Source: J038 sp036734085 (GTDB lineage Bacteria > Chloroflexota > Anaerolineae > Aggregatilineales > Phototrophicaceae). From it: 64,000 nucleotides of DNA. Positions 27,101 through 33,884 of this stretch are shown here, piece after piece (positions within the stretch are counted from its first letter, which is position 1; every line of letters begins with the position of its first letter). A program made the position numbers and the translations under genes. The notes under the pieces are model-generated. The model was not told the DNA's origin, ran no database searches, and was given only the letters and a program-made list of their open reading frames with translations. The DNA is taken from positions 1 through 64,000 of the forward strand of contig DAIMZF010000002.1 in assembly GCA_036734085.1 (NCBI GenBank), given 5' to 3'.

Positions 27101-27965
27101 CTTCATCTATGCGGTTGATGGCACGGCCAAATGTGCGGGTTCCCTGCGCTTCGTTCCGCACCCGGATGAAGGTCTGCTCCAGGCGGGCGGTCTCAAAACT
27201 ATTGTTTGGCAGGCCGCTACGAGGCAGGCGCATCTCTAGCTGTGTGGATTCGTCTGTTTGTGTGGTAGCGACGGCCACTGCCACCGCGATAGGCTCACGC
27301 GCAGTGGGTTCTAATTCCCGCAGGAGCGAGGCTTGCGGCACAATGGGGTCGATAGTCAGTTCATAGGTGATGGTATCCAGGCTGAATACGATGATAAACA
27401 GTGCATTATCCGGCACATCATCTGCAAAGCCGAAGTAAAACGAATCATCATTGAGCAAGCCAAACGCCCCCGCGCCGAGACTGGCCTGTGTGTAGCTATC
27501 CCAATCACTTAAATCACCATCAACGATGAGGCGCGTTAATCTGCTGGTGTCTGTGCGGGGTTCCGGGTTTGTCCCGTAGATGATTGTCGCCGGGCCACCC
27601 GGTAGTGCGCCCGGTAAATCTCGTAGGACAGTGGGGATGGACGCCGCCGGGCTGATGAGAAAAGGTGTTTGACCTGGCCCATAAAGTTCTGCGCTAAAGC
27701 TCCCGGTAAACCCGGCGCTGGTGTAAACCGTCTGCCCGGTGAATAGATTGCGGACACCCACCTGTGCGTTAGGGAAAATTGACCCTTGTGCGCCTGTAAC
27801 GGTGACAAAGCCGCTTTCGTCGGGTGCAGATACGCTGATTAAGGCCGCGATGGGTGGGTCGCCCGGTTGGGGCTGTGTGGCGGATTGTGCTTGTGTGTCG
27901 CCATTGGTGTGACCGATGACCATAGCAAGAAGCACAATCAGGAAAAGTGATGACAAACGATGCAC
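24174..27965 (-). CDS. Large secreted protein with CBM9/DOMON-like region
   Basis: A 1263-residue exported protein with a signal peptide at 1-26. A stretch near 143-290 beginning LIVDGDLSDWDSY resembles the CBM9/DOMON-like fold often found next to cytochromes. The rest is beta-rich with Ig-like stretches (for example GQVITQGGRIAIAGQAAP around 1000), Asn/Gly-rich loops and almost no cysteine. No transmembrane anchor is seen at the C-terminus. GTG start with GGGAAAA upstream. It is the first gene of a pair with the propeller/cytochrome gene, so a surface redox complex is a fair inference. Overall function is unknown. Confidence 0.75.
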   Translation of the reverse strand: MHRLSSLFLIVLLAMVIGHTNGDTQAQSATQPQPGDPPIAALISVSAPDESGFVTVTGAQGSIFPNAQVGVRNLFTGQTVYTSAGFTGSFSAELYGPGQTPFLISPAASIPTVLRDLPGALPGGPATIIYGTNPEPRTDTSRLTRLIVDGDLSDWDSYTQASLGAGAFGLLNDDSFYFGFADDVPDNALFIIVFSLDTITYELTIDPIVPQASLLRELEPTAREPIAVAVAVATTQTDESTQLEMRLPRSGLPNNSFETARLEQTFIRVRNEAQGTRTFGRAINRIDEADGIVYPGGRMDGDFTRFYIAGDLAAGASYWSANGRVRNTTLTDGAQLEIDMDIILRVPGLSDAQTGLSIIGEIGLQPVTIGVNGDRNIPALHTNNGWSNWLTPSGLAIDNITGDMTLGTVRVPSQQVIRQGDVLLAGLRFVVDVPPSLPNGIYVPTFTGYGQIADGEVFTWGSANAFGDGGINLRQPITRLPFALNIGGLERAQLTWTLFYDMPSDGARGILADVDEAHVALSNRVRYNSTSYVLPPGNYPLEPYLLNLMPNASDLTLAPLLPLLFPGGRVKATITAPDGSINDLPDVSVIQSRLSSTTLSERDLFGAQPPIDAYRLMTGSPTYQGYPFTEYGDYEVQLTGNVDDVSGNRYQGGGTYRLTIAELLDLTPGVLPGTPFNVGDALYTGGRIEPGFPADVSVRVRVYALDGERIDITLQTTADRFGNFAPEQDTAFIFEKPGEYLIDYTVRYMGTDGRLWAASLRSAGIIATPDGELVARGQRGVNGLVNDYRPAWFDTSQYPPLEALADVAPRPNYPYFSGDVAFLPDTTASGLNPVLNVQDTRTAYRDWLLQAIPGYVSPFGVDIHRLADSDELPLMPVLGGVLEDFGAALLPDFLVNRAYAYISAVRPDVSIRQYVLGQSGDGLLLHWDNNDPLNQQIGAGLAGNRPGDFVFLFGGAVVKNAEANIRETASYAALAIITDAENARVTSALQGIENRIVQPLVSIAGRDYHAFFHPTGVRPGQVITQGGRIAIAGQAAPTLPTTVDITLIAPDGTSTSYTGRTNSIGYYYNPSQDVIAEQSGRWQVRITTTPDNAASVGRTTLLPTGSVLGAVTNTFNFYVMPDDAPVLAWSLNGDTDTTYAPGSRLNINVSVPEGWTQTTARYETTTASYLMESDTIQIFAASAAYQFDPSVLANNFPVEVSGGGAGARGGDVVTVTFIIAGVDAEGNDAIGVRRLYIFHDRLVSVDEQAANGGLSLQNTQDEG

Positions 27966-28047
27966 AGCGTTTTCCCTATCATGTTTATACAGGTTTCCAA
28001 CAGAATCATAAACTGTTGGTGCGGATATGGCAAGCCGAGTGCCATCA

Positions 28048-28620
28048 CTACGGGTGGATTTTTAATTGATTCAGCAGGGAATCCAATAGATTTAACAGGG
28101 TTTGCGGCTCGACTTCGTTGATTAGCGTGTAATCCGCGAGGGCGATAGGCCCGCCTTTTTCCAGGTTTTCAATCTCTAAGTAGTCGCGTTGTTCCGCTTC
28201 TTGTGGCGTAAGCGGGCGTTCCGCACGTTCTGCTAAACGCTGATAGCGCAATGCACGCGGGCATGTGATGGCAATGACCACAATCGCCCCGCCAAATTCT
28301 GGCCGGAGCAACTTATATTCACTAAAGCTATATAACCCGTCAATCACGATGCTATCGTGTGTATTAAGCGCGGTCTTCAGCAATGGAAGCGCACGACGGG
28401 CGATGGCGTCCATGCCTTCGTTTGCGCGGATTTCTTCGCGGATGATGCGCTCATTTTCGGGTGTAATCGGCCAGCCACGCCGCGTCACTTCATCGGTGAT
28501 AATCCCGCCAAAGCGGAATTGAAAGAAGCCGCGTGCTTCCAGATGTTTTGCACACAATGTTTTGCCTGCTCCCGGCATCCCGACGAGAGCCACTGCACGC
28601 GGCTGTTCGCTTCTTATCAT
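28048..28620 (-). CDS. P-loop kinase, adenylate/dephospho-CoA-kinase-like
   Basis: A 190-residue cytoplasmic P-loop protein. Walker A is GMPGAGKT near residue 14. The layout of a short kinase with LID-like arginines (RALRYQRLAERAERP) and an IVIDGLYSFSEY Walker-B-like strand fits the AAA_18/dephospho-CoA-kinase-like group. Substrate cannot be named; it is not a canonical CoaE. ATG start. It is divergent from the small membrane-peptide gene, with 126 bases between them. Confidence 0.75.
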   Translation of the reverse strand: MIRSEQPRAVALVGMPGAGKTLCAKHLEARGFFQFRFGGIITDEVTRRGWPITPENERIIREEIRANEGMDAIARRALPLLKTALNTHDSIVIDGLYSFSEYKLLRPEFGGAIVVIAITCPRALRYQRLAERAERPLTPQEAEQRDYLEIENLEKGGPIALADYTLINEVEPQTLLNLLDSLLNQLKIHP

Positions 28621-28746
28621 AACGTGTCGCCTTTTAACTTGAGGGGTTCGCTAAACATGGCAGATTATACCACGCGACTTTGAAACTATCTGCCATCGAA
28701 TCACGTCTTATCCATAGGATGTTTAACACAACGAGAGGATGTAACC

Positions 28747-28848
28747 ATGTTGTTAAATGTTATTGCACTGGTGATGGCGTTGCTCACACTTTTGGTCATG
28801 GGTATCGCGCCGATATACGCTGGCTATCTTTCCAGACAAGATGACTAA
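28747..28848 (+). CDS. 33-residue single-helix membrane peptide
   Basis: A short gene, atg...taa, coding MLLNVIALVMALLTLLVMG followed by a tail with two aromatic residues and the charged end SRQDD. One hydrophobic helix spans about residues 2-26, and the tail is polar. Support: a GAGAGG site at 28733-28738 eight bases before the ATG, a stop, and an intrinsic terminator 17 bases after the stop. It is flanked by the divergent P-loop kinase gene and the downstream pseudoprotease gene. I do not recognise a family; small single-helix proteins often bind larger membrane complexes, but nothing here shows the partner. Confidence 0.65.
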   Translation: MLLNVIALVMALLTLLVMGIAPIYAGYLSRQDD

Positions 28849-28865
28849 CCTGATTTATTCCCCCG

Positions 28866-28890
28866 ACGCCGCGTGAAAATGCGGCGTTTT
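28866..28890 (+). terminator. Intrinsic terminator after the 33-residue peptide gene
   Basis: ACGCCGC (28866-28872) pairs with GCGGCGT (28881-28887) around an eight-base A-rich loop, followed by TTTT. It directly follows the small gene and precedes the pseudoprotease gene, separating the two transcripts. Confidence 0.72.
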
Positions 28891-28937
28891 GTCAGGTCAT
28901 GCGCTACAATGAACCTAAAAACCGTGAGGGTTCGCCC

Positions 28938-30287
28938 ATGACCTATAAAAACCTAACAGACGGTATCGATCTTATCCGTGCCGGGCATCATCAGGAAGGT
29001 GCGCGTTTTTTACGCATCGCCCTCAAAGAACCGGATGACATCACACCTGTAGACCTTGCGAAAGGCTGGGTTTGGCTGGCAGAAACAATGCAGGATGTGC
29101 AGGGGAAGCTCAGATGTTACCGTGAGGCACTAAAACTAGACCCAACCAATACATCCATTCAACGCCGTATCCAAAAATACAGCGAACAGATTGTGCCATC
29201 CATGCCACCGGAGCAGGCCGCGCCCGCTACACCCCCGCCACCGGATTCCGTGCCGCAAGCCACAACACCCAGCCGCGCCGCCCCGATGCAACCGCCGCCC
29301 CCCGCAGAACCAACACCGCCGCAGGCTCCGCCAGTGAGCGCGTCTGCAACTGCACCCGCCGCCACGCAAGCAACGCCAGTGGATTACAATAACTTTAATG
29401 CGCCTGCTCCGGCGCAACCGTCACAGCCCGTATCACAATCGCCAAAGTCCGGGCGGCAAGCCCCGCCGATGGGCACGCCCCCGCCGCCATCCCAGCAACG
29501 CCCCCCCATCCGGCAGACCGCCTCTCTGCACCGCACAGTGGCGATTTTAGGCGGGCCGAATGGCAAAGGCACGGGTTTTTTTATCACGCGGGATGGGCTG
29601 ATTGCGACTTCGCGCCATGTCGTTGGCGGGAGCTTGAACATCACGTATGAGCTAAACGGCGGTAGCCGCGCAACGGGGCAGGTCGTCCGCTCGTGGGCGG
29701 TTTATGATTTAGCCCTCATCTACACCGGGCTAAAGCTACAACAACTTATCCCGCCTTCCAGTTCGCCCATCGTGCCGGATAACACACCGCTTACAGCTAT
29801 CACACACGGCGGACGAGTGCTGAATGGGCATCGCCGCGCCACGTTAACTGAATTCCATGAGGATTGGTTTCCGACCACGATTGACACACTGGAAGATGCA
29901 GGCGGAAACCCGGTTTTTAACGAGCAAAATCTGCTGATTGGCATGTTGACTGCCAATGCGAACCGGTCTGCGCCGTATGTGTTTGGCCTGCAAATCAGCT
30001 TTATTTTGGGCTTAGTAGACCAATACACACGGGAGATGCACGGTGGCGGCACGAACATGATGTATTGTGGCGCGTGTGGCAACCTTAGCCGTGCGGTGCA
30101 GTATGGCGGCTTTTATTGCGAATACTGCGGCACAGTGTTGCCGCACAGCGTCAATGCGGAGCGCTTCCCTATGCCGCAAATGGCCATGCTATACGAGGAG
30201 ACCATGAGCCGCGCTTGCGTCGGTTGTGGTTCTACCGCAGGGTATCACAAAGGAAAATGCCTGCGTTGTGGGCATCTTGTCAGATAG
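28938..30287 (+). CDS. Trypsin-fold pseudoprotease with two C-terminal zinc ribbons
   Basis: A 449-residue cytoplasmic protein. A helical TPR-like N-terminus (1-85) leads through a Pro/Ala/Gln-rich linker (about 88-195) to an HtrA-like fold (about 196-365). His227 (TSRHVVGG) and Asp257 (YDLALI) of the triad are kept, but the GNSGGP nucleophile motif reads DAGGNPV (320-326), so the serine is missing. Two CxxC...CxxC ribbons follow (Cys377/380/394/397 and 427/430/441/444). I start at ATG 28938, with GAGGG seven bases upstream; the ATG at 28899 lacks a site and overlaps a TACAAT -10-like element (28910-28915). A 26-base gap leads to the YbjN-like gene. Confidence 0.82.
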   Translation: MTYKNLTDGIDLIRAGHHQEGARFLRIALKEPDDITPVDLAKGWVWLAETMQDVQGKLRCYREALKLDPTNTSIQRRIQKYSEQIVPSMPPEQAAPATPPPPDSVPQATTPSRAAPMQPPPPAEPTPPQAPPVSASATAPAATQATPVDYNNFNAPAPAQPSQPVSQSPKSGRQAPPMGTPPPPSQQRPPIRQTASLHRTVAILGGPNGKGTGFFITRDGLIATSRHVVGGSLNITYELNGGSRATGQVVRSWAVYDLALIYTGLKLQQLIPPSSSPIVPDNTPLTAITHGGRVLNGHRRATLTEFHEDWFPTTIDTLEDAGGNPVFNEQNLLIGMLTANANRSAPYVFGLQISFILGLVDQYTREMHGGGTNMMYCGACGNLSRAVQYGGFYCEYCGTVLPHSVNAERFPMPQMAMLYEETMSRACVGCGSTAGYHKGKCLRCGHLVR

Positions 30288-30312
30288 GCTGTATCAAACA
30301 TAAGGAGTCGTT

Positions 30313-30768
30313 ATGTTTACTGGACGGGGTAGAGGGGCAAAATCTTTAGCGGATTATGCGCGCATTGTGGAGGCTAGCCTGCACGAACTGGGGATAGACC
30401 CCGGCGCGTCAAATATGACGGTCGATCGGGGTTATGGCTGGCGGTTTAAGCGTGGCTCGGCCATCATAGAAGTCTACACGGCAGACCAGGAAGGGCGCGG
30501 CTATTTGCAGGTGCTTTCCCCGATTATGCACTTGCCTGCTACCGGACTGTTGCCGCTATACCGCCGCTTGCTGGAATATAACATGCAGTTGACCAACGCG
30601 GCACTCGGAGTTTATCAGGATGTTGTCTACGTGTTTAGCGAGCGCCCTCTGCAGGATTTAGACAGCAGTGAAGCATCTACCATCATCACAATGGTGGCAG
30701 GCTACGCCGATGACCTTGATAACGCGCTTGTTAATGAGTACGGCGGGCGACTCTACTCTCAGATTTAA
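30313..30768 (+). CDS. YbjN-like protein
   Basis: A 151-residue soluble protein with the alternating alpha/beta layout of the YbjN / type III secretion-chaperone-like fold: an N-terminal helix (LADYARIVEASLHELGI), a sheet (YGWRFKRGSAIIEVYTA), and a long helix pair at the end. Such proteins bind other proteins and have no catalytic residues. AAGGAG lies six bases before the ATG. It is 25 bases after the pseudoprotease gene and probably in operon with it. Family assignment is by overall pattern and is tentative. Confidence 0.65.
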   Translation: MFTGRGRGAKSLADYARIVEASLHELGIDPGASNMTVDRGYGWRFKRGSAIIEVYTADQEGRGYLQVLSPIMHLPATGLLPLYRRLLEYNMQLTNAALGVYQDVVYVFSERPLQDLDSSEASTIITMVAGYADDLDNALVNEYGGRLYSQI

Positions 30769-30772
30769 CTAA

Positions 30773-30803
30773 AAAGCCGGGTACATTGGTTTGTCCCGGC
30801 TTT
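30773..30803. terminator. Bidirectional terminator between convergent genes
   Basis: AAAGCCGGG (30773-30781) and CCCGGCTTT (30795-30803) form a perfect 9-bp stem with a 13-base loop. It serves the plus-strand YbjN-like gene, with TTT in the stem, and on the minus strand ends CCCGGCTTTTT, a better T-tract, for the polyaspartate gene that stops at 30841. Confidence 0.82.
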
Positions 30804-30840
30804 AGTGTTTATCAGGTTAGGTAAGTGACTGACGGACTAA

Positions 30841-30990
30841 CTAATCGTCATCGTCGTCAAAATCATCATCGTCCAAGTCGTCGTCATCATCGAAGTCGTC
30901 ATCGTCGTCGAAGTCATCATCATCATAATCATCATCGTCGTCATCATCCGGGCCTAGCCCGTAGATGAGTTCAAGGTCTAAATCAATCAT
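30841..30990 (-). CDS. 49-residue polyaspartate protein
   Basis: Reads on the minus strand from ATG to TAG. After a short hydrophobic start (MIDLDLELIYGLGP) the protein is runs of four to seven Asp separated by single Phe, Tyr or Leu; 32 of 49 residues are Asp. An AGGAG site lies six bases before this ATG; a second ATG immediately upstream (30991-30993) is the alternative start. The terminator at 30773-30803 has its better T-tract on this strand. Such a chain should be highly charged, disordered and able to bind divalent cations or basic proteins. Role unknown. Low-complexity DNA without translation remains possible. Confidence 0.6.
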   Translation of the reverse strand: MIDLDLELIYGLGPDDDDDDDYDDDDFDDDDDFDDDDDLDDDDFDDDDD

Positions 30991-31108
30991 CATTCGCTCC
31001 TATTGTATAGGACTAATTATCCACTACCATCTTATGCATTTTTCGCCACAAAATACCCCCAATTTTTTGGGATGTGTTTTGTAGACAATGGCGTTTTAAT
31101 TGATTCCC

Positions 31109-33808
31109 CTATTCATCATCTGTCGGCGTTGGGGGCTTCTTTAAATCATCAATGCGAATACCTGTGCCGATGTTAACTCGCTTTGATTGGCCTTCGTCCG
31201 TGACATTTTTTGCCTTACCTAAATTGACATCAAGCTCTGTGGCATTTTCTTCATCCTGAGGGATGCGTGCTTGGGCGGCGTCGATTTCTGTCTTCAGGTT
31301 TTGCGCCTCCGGGATTGTCTCTAGTGTGGTGCTTGCTGTTGACAAAGTGCTGGTGGGGGCACTATATGGCACAACCGGCACACGTTCCAGATACCTTTCG
31401 CCCAGATAACGGGTAAAGGCGCGTAAGTCATCCAGGAATGTAATAAAGTGTCCACCCAACGCGATGAGCAAGGCAAAGGTAATGCCGACTGTGTAAATCT
31501 GCTCCCCATACAACCACTGAAAGCCATCGCTTGTAGAGAACATATTGCCGTAAGGCAGAATAGATTGGCTGAACTCCAACAAATTGCCACTGGGCGATTC
31601 TGTTGGGCGGAATGGCCCGACTTCCGCAAAGCGCCGCCCAACAAAATAAGTGATGTTGATGGGCAAGTAAATCAAGAGTGCCGTTAATGGGATGGCGACA
31701 TAGCTCCGTAGATTGAACAGCGCGGTTAGCCAGAAGCCGCCCATCAGCCCTAAGCCGCCGAAGGTCATCACGCGCCAGTCAATCGGTAAATCCTGTAAGT
31801 ACCCCCACGTGTACTGATACCAGATGAGCGACCCCCACCACGCGCCAAAGGCGGCGGCCAGCAGGCCGCGCACCCATGACGGCCAAAATCCACGCAGGCG
31901 GGCGGAAAACTCTCCGGTGATGGTGACTAAAATTGACACAGCAAAGCCGAATAGCAAGCCCACCGCCAGCGTATTAATCCACCGTTGCGGCGTAAAGATG
32001 CTAAAGCCGATAAATGTTGTCCAGATGTGTATGCCCATCGCCAGCCCTGCGCCGATGAGCGCCGTTGTAAAGCGCAGGAACAACCCAAGCGGGTCGCCCA
32101 ACATCCGCCGGAAGGTATTCGTCATCCAGGCATAAACCCTGCCGCCACCACTGACGACTTCTGGCAGGGAGGGCGCTTCGTCACGTACAAAAGCCAGTGC
32201 CCGCAAGCTACCGCGTCGCCCTTCGCGCTGTTGGGTGGCGATGTGCCGCACGGCGGAAGTAGAGCGCATCCGCCCGACGACACGCGCCGCAAATTCACTC
32301 ACACGCGGCATTCCCATATCCAGCGCGATTTCCGCGAGCAGTACGTCAATCTCCGGCGTGTAGACGATTTCGCGCCATGTCTGCGGGGCGTGCATGGTCT
32401 GTAACTCGGCGCGTTCCTTCTTGGTTAACAGACGCCCGGTATAGACGGCAGATGGCGCTAGCCCGGCGAGGCGGTGGCGGGTATCCAGCACTTGCAAGGC
32501 CGCGATGCGTGCGTCTTCGTTGGTTTCTATCTGGAGCATCTGCCCGACGAGTTTGGGGATAACGGCTTTTTCTGCATCTGGCAGGGTTTCCAGCCGATAC
32601 AGTGCCCGTACACGGGCGGGGGCACTGCCACTGCGGAGTGCGTGCAAGCATACCCAGCGTTGGTCTGCGATGCTCAGGCGTTGCCACCAATAATTCACCT
32701 CATGGTCGTATTCCAGCGCACCACGCAGGAGCATCTGCATCCCGGCATTATCTAGTTCCAGGTTATGGTGCGATGCGTTCATATAATAGCCGTTCATGAC
32801 CATATAATTCGTCACGCCCAGCAGAAAACGCCCGTTGCCGCCCGCCCAGTTGTGCCGTGCTCGTGTGTAGATGTCTACTGCCTCTAAGATTTCGCCTTCT
32901 AAGCCTTCGATGATGGGCAGGGTATAAAGCGGTTGGGCTTCGGTTGCAACAAAATCAGGCATTGTCGCGGAGTCGCTCCCGGCGGCAACACTTATCGACT
33001 CCAGATACGCCGCCTGTAATTCGTCAACCACGTTCATCAGTCTGGCATAACGTTCTGCCGGGTCGATGGCGGTGGCTTTGCGTAAAATAGTGGTAAAGCG
33101 TAGCGGGATTGATGGATTTACTGAGTCCAGGGCGGGCAGGACATCCTGAAATTGCATCTGCTTAAGGGCGAGTGGTGCGCTTCCTTCAAATGGGAGTTGC
33201 CCGGTAAGCATGTGAAACATCACGATGGCAAAGCTGTATAAATCCGCGCGATAGTCGATGATGTCCGAAGTCAGTTGCTCCGGTGCCATATAGAGCAATG
33301 TCCCGCTACCGGGATTAGCCGCCTTGCCTTCCGGGTCTAACACGGTCGCCAGACCAAAATCCGCCAGATAGGGCGAACGGTGACTATCTAATAACACGTT
33401 GGGCGGTTTTAAATCCAGATGCACTATTTTCCCGGCATGGGCATAATCCAGCGCCTGCGCGACGGCCTGCCCTAAGCGTAAAGCCTCTGTGATAGGCAAT
33501 GGGCCGCGCCGGAGCAAGTCATCCAGCGAACCGCCCGCCACATAACGCATGACGATATAGAGTTGACCGTCGTACTCGCCAAAGTCATAAATTGGCAGAA
33601 TATGGGGGTGTTCCATCTGCGCGATGGTCTGCGCCTCTTGTTTGAACATATTCACAGGGGTGGCATCTTGCGAAAGCGTGTGCGCGACCGTCTTGATGGC
33701 GACCATGCGATTGAGCTTACGGTCACGCGCCGACCAAACATCGGCCATGCCCCCCCGCCCGATATGCTCTACAACTTCGTATTGATTAATGATGACGCCA
33801 ATATCCAT
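31109..33808 (-). CDS. Multi-pass membrane Ser/Thr kinase with HEAT-like region, non-RD
   Basis: An 899-residue kinase. The N-terminal kinase domain (about 10-275) has GRGGMADVWSA, Lys39, DFG (150-152) and APEQ. Its catalytic loop is HLDLKPPN (His130-Leu131-Asp132), so the usual HRD arginine is absent. Residues about 340-570 are helical and HEAT-like (VRALYRLETLPDAE...). About six transmembrane helices follow (roughly 575-790), then a charged cytoplasmic tail ending in a Pro/Thr/Asp-rich run. It lies downstream of the 1052-residue gene but has its own promoter. The membrane part has no family I recognise. Confidence 0.85.
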   Translation of the reverse strand: MDIGVIINQYEVVEHIGRGGMADVWSARDRKLNRMVAIKTVAHTLSQDATPVNMFKQEAQTIAQMEHPHILPIYDFGEYDGQLYIVMRYVAGGSLDDLLRRGPLPITEALRLGQAVAQALDYAHAGKIVHLDLKPPNVLLDSHRSPYLADFGLATVLDPEGKAANPGSGTLLYMAPEQLTSDIIDYRADLYSFAIVMFHMLTGQLPFEGSAPLALKQMQFQDVLPALDSVNPSIPLRFTTILRKATAIDPAERYARLMNVVDELQAAYLESISVAAGSDSATMPDFVATEAQPLYTLPIIEGLEGEILEAVDIYTRARHNWAGGNGRFLLGVTNYMVMNGYYMNASHHNLELDNAGMQMLLRGALEYDHEVNYWWQRLSIADQRWVCLHALRSGSAPARVRALYRLETLPDAEKAVIPKLVGQMLQIETNEDARIAALQVLDTRHRLAGLAPSAVYTGRLLTKKERAELQTMHAPQTWREIVYTPEIDVLLAEIALDMGMPRVSEFAARVVGRMRSTSAVRHIATQQREGRRGSLRALAFVRDEAPSLPEVVSGGGRVYAWMTNTFRRMLGDPLGLFLRFTTALIGAGLAMGIHIWTTFIGFSIFTPQRWINTLAVGLLFGFAVSILVTITGEFSARLRGFWPSWVRGLLAAAFGAWWGSLIWYQYTWGYLQDLPIDWRVMTFGGLGLMGGFWLTALFNLRSYVAIPLTALLIYLPINITYFVGRRFAEVGPFRPTESPSGNLLEFSQSILPYGNMFSTSDGFQWLYGEQIYTVGITFALLIALGGHFITFLDDLRAFTRYLGERYLERVPVVPYSAPTSTLSTASTTLETIPEAQNLKTEIDAAQARIPQDEENATELDVNLGKAKNVTDEGQSKRVNIGTGIRIDDLKKPPTPTDDE

Positions 33809-33849
33809 AATATCTGCACACTTCTCCCTGCCTGTGACTGATTGCTTAT

Positions 33850-33878
33850 ATTATAGGGGCGGGGTGTAAATCCCACAA
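33850..33878 (-). promoter_or_regulatory. Promoter of the multi-pass kinase gene
   Basis: On the minus strand, TTGTGG (33873-33878) and a perfect TATAAT (33850-33855) are separated by 17 bases, 42 bases before the ATG. It lies in the 76-base gap after the upstream gene, so the kinase can be transcribed on its own. Confidence 0.6.
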
Positions 33879-33884
33879 TTTGCC

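Noticed and set aside
28899..28937. Upstream ATG start for the pseudoprotease
   Set aside because: The extra 13 residues are unlike a family start, have no ribosome-binding site, and a TACAAT promoter-like element lies inside.
29136..29644. Minus-strand open frames (Gly/Arg-rich) opposite the proline-rich linker of the pseudoprotease
   Set aside because: They are antisense shadows of GC-rich proline codons; no ribosome-binding site or family pattern.
30841..30993. CRISPR-like or simple satellite repeat of ATC/GTC triplets
   Set aside because: No repeat-spacer structure; the pattern is explained by Asp codons in one minus-strand frame with start, stop and terminator.
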